A stretch of 64,000 bases of DNA, taken from SZUA-547 sp963669315. GTDB lineage: Bacteria > Pseudomonadota > Alphaproteobacteria > Rhodobacterales > Rhodobacteraceae. The number at the start of each line of letters is the position of its first letter. Position 1 is the first letter of the stretch. The notes below the pieces were generated by a model, which saw only the letters and a list, made by a program, of their open reading frames with translations, had not been told where the DNA came from and searched no databases. The translations under genes and the position numbers were made by a program. The DNA lies in NCBI GenBank assembly GCA_963669315.1, contig OY770021.1, forward strand, positions 496,001 to 560,000, read 5' to 3'. Shown here piece after piece: positions 61,131 to 64,000 of this stretch.

Positions 61131-61180
61131 TGGCGACCCCATCAGGACTCGAACCTGAAACCTGCGGATTAGAAGTCCGT
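61131..61180 (-). tRNA. tRNA-Arg(TCT) 3' fragment, probable attachment site
   Basis: On the minus strand the segment reads from the anticodon stem-loop (CGGACTTCTAATCCG, anticodon TCT) through the T arm (GGTTCGAGTC) to the acceptor end GGGGTCGCCA. The 5' half (acceptor strand and D arm) is missing; sequence after the anticodon stem has no tRNA character, and the first stem pair is already mismatched. A P4-type integrase begins 170 bp away. This is what remains of a tRNA gene at one end of an inserted element; an intact copy should be at the other end. Confidence 0.8.
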
Positions 61181-61182
61181 TC

Positions 61183-61349
61183 TTACCAATTTCCTACCGT
61201 TTCCTGACCCTTCCCTTTTGCCTTACTTTCAGTAGGATAGCAATAGGCAGGAACGGTCAGGAAACTCGGTAGAACATGCACCCACGCACCCAATGCGCCC
61301 CCAGTAAACCAGCGGACTCGAATGCTGGGTGCTTGGAATCCGCTGGCCC
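61183..61349. promoter_or_regulatory. gap between tRNA remnant and integrase
   Basis: 167 bp, plus a gene-free 61028-61130 to the left of the tRNA fragment that is AT-rich. Likely holds the integrase promoter and arm-type sites. The segment AGGAACGGTCAGGAAAC with TCCTACCGTTTCCTGACCC nearby (61190-61266) forms an imperfect inverted repeat around CAGGAAACGGTAGGA that could be integrase binding sites. Confidence 0.35.
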
Positions 61350-62441
61350 ATGACCGTCTTCACCGACAAGTTTATTCAGGGCCTCAAACCCGCCGCTGAG
61401 CGCTATGAAGAGCGCGACTCGGGCTGTCCGGGCCTCTGCGTGCGTATTGGCGTCAGGGGCGACAAGCAATGGTCTGTCGTCGTCTCTCAGGACGGCAAAA
61501 GACGGCGCATCCGCCTCGGCGTTTATCCCGACGTTTCACTGGCGATGGCGCGGCGCAAAGCGGCAGACGCCAAGGCAGCCCCTTCCCTTCATGTCGCCGG
61601 GCTGCGCGTCCGCGACCTGTTTGAAATGTATGCCATCGAGAAACGCGCCTCTCGCCGTTCTTGGCGCGACGTTGAGGCGGTTTGGAACAAGTGGGCCGAG
61701 CCTATTGTAGGCAGCGTTCGCATTGAAGACGTTACAATGGCTCACGGCGCTGAGTTGATCGCGCACGTCTCAAAGCATTCGACGCCGAACCGGGCGCGTA
61801 AGGTGATCCGGTATCTATCGCCCATGTTCTCTTTCGCCGCAGGGCGCGGCCTGATCCTCGGCAATCCGTGGGCGGGCCTACACGTGCCAGAAGGCGTCGC
61901 GCCTAGGGACAGGGTGCTGTCCGCCTCTGAGTGGGATTCTCTGACCGAATGGGCGCGCCCTGAGCCGTACCCTTGGGGATCTTTCATCCTCGCGCTTATG
62001 CTGTCTGCTCAGCGGTTGGGTGAGGTAGCGGGGATGCGTTGGGATGAAATCGAGGGCGACGTGTGGACGCTTCCGACAGAGCGCCACAAAGGCAAGCGCT
62101 CGCATGAAGTTCCACTGTCCGCAGCGCTGGTGGATCTAATAGGGGAGCAGCCGCGCCATGACGCCCACGTCTTTTCGACCCGGAGAGGCCGCTCCATCAC
62201 GCCCGGCGATAAACTCAAGAGGCGGATCGACAAGGCGACAAACCTCAAGGATTGGCGTTTCCATGACGTGCGACGAACAGCGGCGACGATAATGGGCGAC
62301 GGCGGCGTTGCGCGATTCGTTATCGAGCGTGTTTTAGGCCACGCGGACAGCAGCGTGACCGCGATTTACGACCGCGCGAGGTATCGCGACGAGAAAAAAG
62401 CGGCTCTTGAAGTGCTGGCGAAGTCTCTGAATCGGGATTGA
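61350..62441 (+). CDS. tyrosine recombinase/integrase (P4 type)
   Basis: 363 residues from the ATG at 61350. DUF4102 arm domain (FTDKFIQGLKPAAERYEERDSGCPGLCVRIGVRGDKQWSVVVSQDGKRRRIRLGVYPDVSLAMARRKAADAKA), core-binding domain, and catalytic residues: Arg in LSAQRLGEVAGMRWDEIE, HDVRRTAATIM, and LGHADSSVTAIYDRARYRDEKKAALEVLA with the Tyr nucleophile. Not closely similar to the integrase at 20221. It defines an element extending to the right beyond the window. Confidence 0.93.
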   Translation: MTVFTDKFIQGLKPAAERYEERDSGCPGLCVRIGVRGDKQWSVVVSQDGKRRRIRLGVYPDVSLAMARRKAADAKAAPSLHVAGLRVRDLFEMYAIEKRASRRSWRDVEAVWNKWAEPIVGSVRIEDVTMAHGAELIAHVSKHSTPNRARKVIRYLSPMFSFAAGRGLILGNPWAGLHVPEGVAPRDRVLSASEWDSLTEWARPEPYPWGSFILALMLSAQRLGEVAGMRWDEIEGDVWTLPTERHKGKRSHEVPLSAALVDLIGEQPRHDAHVFSTRRGRSITPGDKLKRRIDKATNLKDWRFHDVRRTAATIMGDGGVARFVIERVLGHADSSVTAIYDRARYRDEKKAALEVLAKSLNRD

Positions 62442-62468
62442 ACGGCGTTGTCGCTCACCGAATCGTAA

Positions 62469-62499
62469 GGCCGAGGGGACGACCTCTCGGCCCATTTAT
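62469..62499 (+). terminator. terminator after integrase
   Basis: A 7-bp stem GGCCGAG (62469-62475) and CTCGGCC (62486-62492) with a 10-base loop, followed by CATTTATTTT, 28 bp after the integrase stop. Stem and T-rich tail fit an intrinsic terminator. Confidence 0.6.
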
Positions 62500-62966
62500 T
62501 TTGACCGAAACCCAACGATCCCACCATACTTATCCCCGCACTTAGTCATGAGATTGGGTGTAGATAAAAAACATCGCGGACAATTACCCGTAATGGTGGG
62601 CAGCGTTTGACCGAAAGACTCGGGCGGCATCTATATGAACGACGGCGCATCCGAGGGCGGCATCAACGCGGCCAAGGAACCCGATACCGGCGCAAGGAAC
62701 GAGGAGAACATAAAAAGAACCGTCAAACCCGAATCAGAGTTTGACCCCGGCTTACGTTCGCGTAAGCTTCATTTCGAACGGCACCCAGAAGCATCTATAT
62801 GTTGTGCCGTTTTAAAACGACGAGGGGCGGGTCTCGCCTTGGAAACAGGACCCACCCCCCACTTTGAAACGACCGTCTCGGGACGTTCTTTTTGTAGAAT
62901 GGTGCGCTCACTGCACTTTTGCAATGGAATTTTCCCACTAGGCGGTCTCGATAAAAGAGGACCCAA
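62500..62966. other. 467 bp upstream of excisionase-like gene
   Basis: Open frame 62635-63114 runs through here but overlaps the better-supported gene at 62967 in another frame and has no recognisable domain; it is probably not a gene. TTTGACCGAAA occurs twice (about 62500 and 62607). The stretch just before 62967 (TAAAAGAGGACCC) carries the ribosome site. Confidence 0.4.
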
Positions 62967-63206
62967 ATGGGTAAATCGAGCACCAAAGCTAATAACGACT
63001 ACCCCGTCGATGAGCGCGGCTACACCGACACGCCGGGCGCGGAGAAATACGGGATCAACTCGCGGAGTTGGCTCACAAAGGCCCGACATTTCGGTTACGG
63101 CCCTGAGTATGTGAAGTTCGGCAAAGCGGTGCGATACAGTTACGCAGCGCTGGACGCATACGCCAACCGGAACCGTCGCGGCTCCACCCACGGCGACGAC
63201 GCGTGA
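62967..63206 (+). CDS. excisionase/HTH-like element protein
   Basis: 79 residues (DYPVDERGYTDTPGAEKYGINSRSWLTKARHFGYGPEYVKFGKAVRYSYAALDAYANRNRR). The pattern of an N-terminal helix-turn-helix and GKAVRYxxxALDAY matches MerR-like excisionase and AlpA-type regulators. AGAGGA is 8 bp upstream. First of a packed set (62967-64000) in the second element. Confidence 0.75.
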   Translation: MGKSSTKANNDYPVDERGYTDTPGAEKYGINSRSWLTKARHFGYGPEYVKFGKAVRYSYAALDAYANRNRRGSTHGDDA

Positions 63207-63209
63207 TCT

Positions 63210-63467
63210 ATGAAAATCGAAAACTTGGGCGGGCGCTTCTGGCGCTCCGCAGCCTGCGGCCTGCGCGCATGTGCGCGTCCGCTAGCGGGTAAAAAGAAGA
63301 CCGCCGCCCCGATTGGCAGTCGGGACGGCGGGCTGAAGGGTATTCATAGTGTGCATCTCTTTTATAAAGCCCCGCGCCGAATCTGGCAACGGTTAAGCCC
63401 CCTCGCACAGCATGATCCGGCTCTTTTCGCGGCGCTTCCTCTCTGCTTGGGAGGGCTGGCGCAATGA
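63210..63467 (+). CDS. possible small element protein
   Basis: 85 codons, starting 3 bp after the previous stop and ending with an ATGA overlap with the next gene, spacing that suggests translation. Against it, the protein has no recognisable domain and the middle of the gene encodes a strong hairpin at 63301-63331, so this may be an untranslated leader. Confidence 0.35.
   Translation: MKIENLGGRFWRSAACGLRACARPLAGKKKTAAPIGSRDGGLKGIHSVHLFYKAPRRIWQRLSPLAQHDPALFAALPLCLGGLAQ
63301..63331. promoter_or_regulatory. hairpin in element leader
   Basis: CCGCCGCCCCGA (63301-63312), loop TTGGCAG, and TCGGGACGGCGG (63320-63331), a 12-bp stem with one mismatch. No T-run follows. It may attenuate the downstream element genes or mark an untranslated leader. 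Confidence 0.45.
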
Positions 63468-63790
63468 CCGTTCACGACAAGACTTTGAACCCCACCCGGC
63501 TGGACCGCGTGGGCGCCGATATCGCCTTAATCCTGCGCCTTCTCCGGCACGGCGACCGGCCCTCGGCATTGATGGACAGGCTGGCGATCCTTTTGGAGCG
63601 CGACCTGGGCGAATGCGAGCGGCTGCTGGTCGCGGGCGGCGCTACGCTCGCGATGGAAGACGACGACCGCGCCGACATGTTCAGGGCGTTTGACCCGCCC
63701 GACCCTTGGCCTTTTCCCGGCATCAGCCGCGAGTCGTTTCGACAGGCTGCTGAAGAATATCGCCGCGAGCGTGATCGGAGGCGGTCATGA
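63464..63790 (+). CDS. element protein of unknown function
   Basis: 108 residues, helical and charged (LDRVGADIALILRLLRHGDRPSALMDRLAILLERDLGECERLLVAGG, RESFRQAAEEYRRERDRRRS). No domain recognised. Its stop overlaps the start of the ATPase gene (ATGA), so it is probably part of the same replication module. Confidence 0.55.
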   Translation: MTVHDKTLNPTRLDRVGADIALILRLLRHGDRPSALMDRLAILLERDLGECERLLVAGGATLAMEDDDRADMFRAFDPPDPWPFPGISRESFRQAAEEYRRERDRRRS

Positions 63791-64000
63791 GACAGGTCAG
63801 CGAAGACGAATATCTCGCCGCGCATGGGATTCGAAACGTTACGCCGATCACGGCACAGCCAATCGCGAAACGCGCGTTCACGGCGGCAGAGCTTCAGCAT
63901 ACGGACTTTCCGCCAATCCGCTGGATCGTGCCGGATCTTCTGCCGGAAGGGCTGACACTTCTCGCAGGCAAGCCGAAGCTTGGGAAAAGCTGGTTATCGC
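63787..64000 (+). CDS. RepA-like AAA ATPase, truncated by window end
   Basis: The first 71 residues are in the window: MRQVSEDEYLAAHGIRNV to PPIRWIVPDLLPEGLTLLAGKPKLGKSWLS. The LLPEGLTLLAGKPKLGKSW segment is a Walker A motif in the context of RepA/AAA_25-type DNA helicases that many integrative elements use for replication. ATG overlaps the previous stop. The rest lies beyond 64000. Confidence 0.75.
   Translation, partial: MRQVSEDEYLAAHGIRNVTPITAQPIAKRAFTAAELQHTDFPPIRWIVPDLLPEGLTLLAGKPKLGKSWLS

Noticed and set aside
62635..63114. 159-codon frame before the excisionase-like gene
   Set aside because: Overlaps the better-supported 62967-63206 gene, has no domain, and the second half is its out-of-frame shadow.
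1..64000. CRISPR array, rRNA operon or complete tRNA
   Set aside because: No regularly spaced direct repeats, no rRNA-like sequence and no cloverleaf other than the tRNA-Arg 3' fragment were seen by reading.

Overview
This is about 64 kb of high-GC DNA from an alphaproteobacterium, probably a marine or soil heterotroph. The inference rests on the gene families present: two complete TRAP transporters, the five-enzyme HutH-U-I-F-G histidine route, class III adenylate cyclases (including a cyclase-TolB-TPR protein of the type seen in rhizobia), a NapC-type tetrahaem cytochrome, and P4-type integrases beside AlpA-like regulators. No rRNA, intact tRNA or CRISPR array is visible, and the species cannot be named from the sequence.

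Layout. 1-2.8 kb: tail of a respiratory formate dehydrogenase locus (small lipoprotein, cytochrome b subunit, WD40-cytochrome c fusion). 2.9-9.5 kb: small envelope proteins, two SecD-P1-like proteins around a YaiI/YqxD gene, a class III formaldehyde/alcohol dehydrogenase, a small cytochrome c and a DMT exporter. 9.5-19.1 kb: housekeeping block (queF, gph, thioredoxin-like, ubiX), a SulP transporter, an AI-2E/HlyD/DUF2955 membrane cluster and a Cache-HAMP adenylate cyclase. 20.2-23.8 kb: small integrative element (integrase, AT-rich cargo gene, AlpA, element proteins). 24.7-26.1 kb: dihaem plus tetrahaem cytochrome pair. 26.9-30.2 kb: cyclase-TolB-TPR gene and an orphan solute-binding protein. 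30.8-37.6 kb: formamidase, then a CuyA-like PLP lyase, TRAP transporter and hydrolase operon with a divergent LysR gene. 37.8-39.5 kb: IS1182-family IS. 39.9-50.6 kb: hut cluster with an embedded TRAP transporter. 51.0-52.3 kb: mer regulator/transport cassette without merA. 52.5-54.1 kb: second IS. 54.5-54.9 kb: RidA. 55.3-59.7 kb: translationally coupled pair encoding a polymorphic-toxin-like nuclease protein and a repeat protein. 60.5-64 kb: element-tail genes, a tRNA-Arg 3' fragment and a second integrative element running off the window.

How the genes work together. Histidine goes to urocanate, imidazolonepropionate, formiminoglutamate, formylglutamate, then glutamate and formate. HutC is predicted to act on two 16-bp palindromes in the hutF-hutI gap, and the internal TRAP system probably imports a pathway substrate. 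Formate from HutG, from the formamidase and from formaldehyde oxidation could feed the formate dehydrogenase whose membrane subunit opens the window. The second TRAP operon appears to import and desulfurate or desulfonate a cysteine- or cysteate-like amino acid.

The least explained features are three. One is a dispersed non-coding repeat family: core A about 170-220 bp, arm B about 160 bp, sometimes assembled as B-A-inverted B, with one such composite split by an IS. The second is the 1019-aa nuclease-tipped protein with its coupled tandem-repeat partner and no recognisable immunity gene. The third is the pair of integrative elements, one at a tRNA-Arg remnant.
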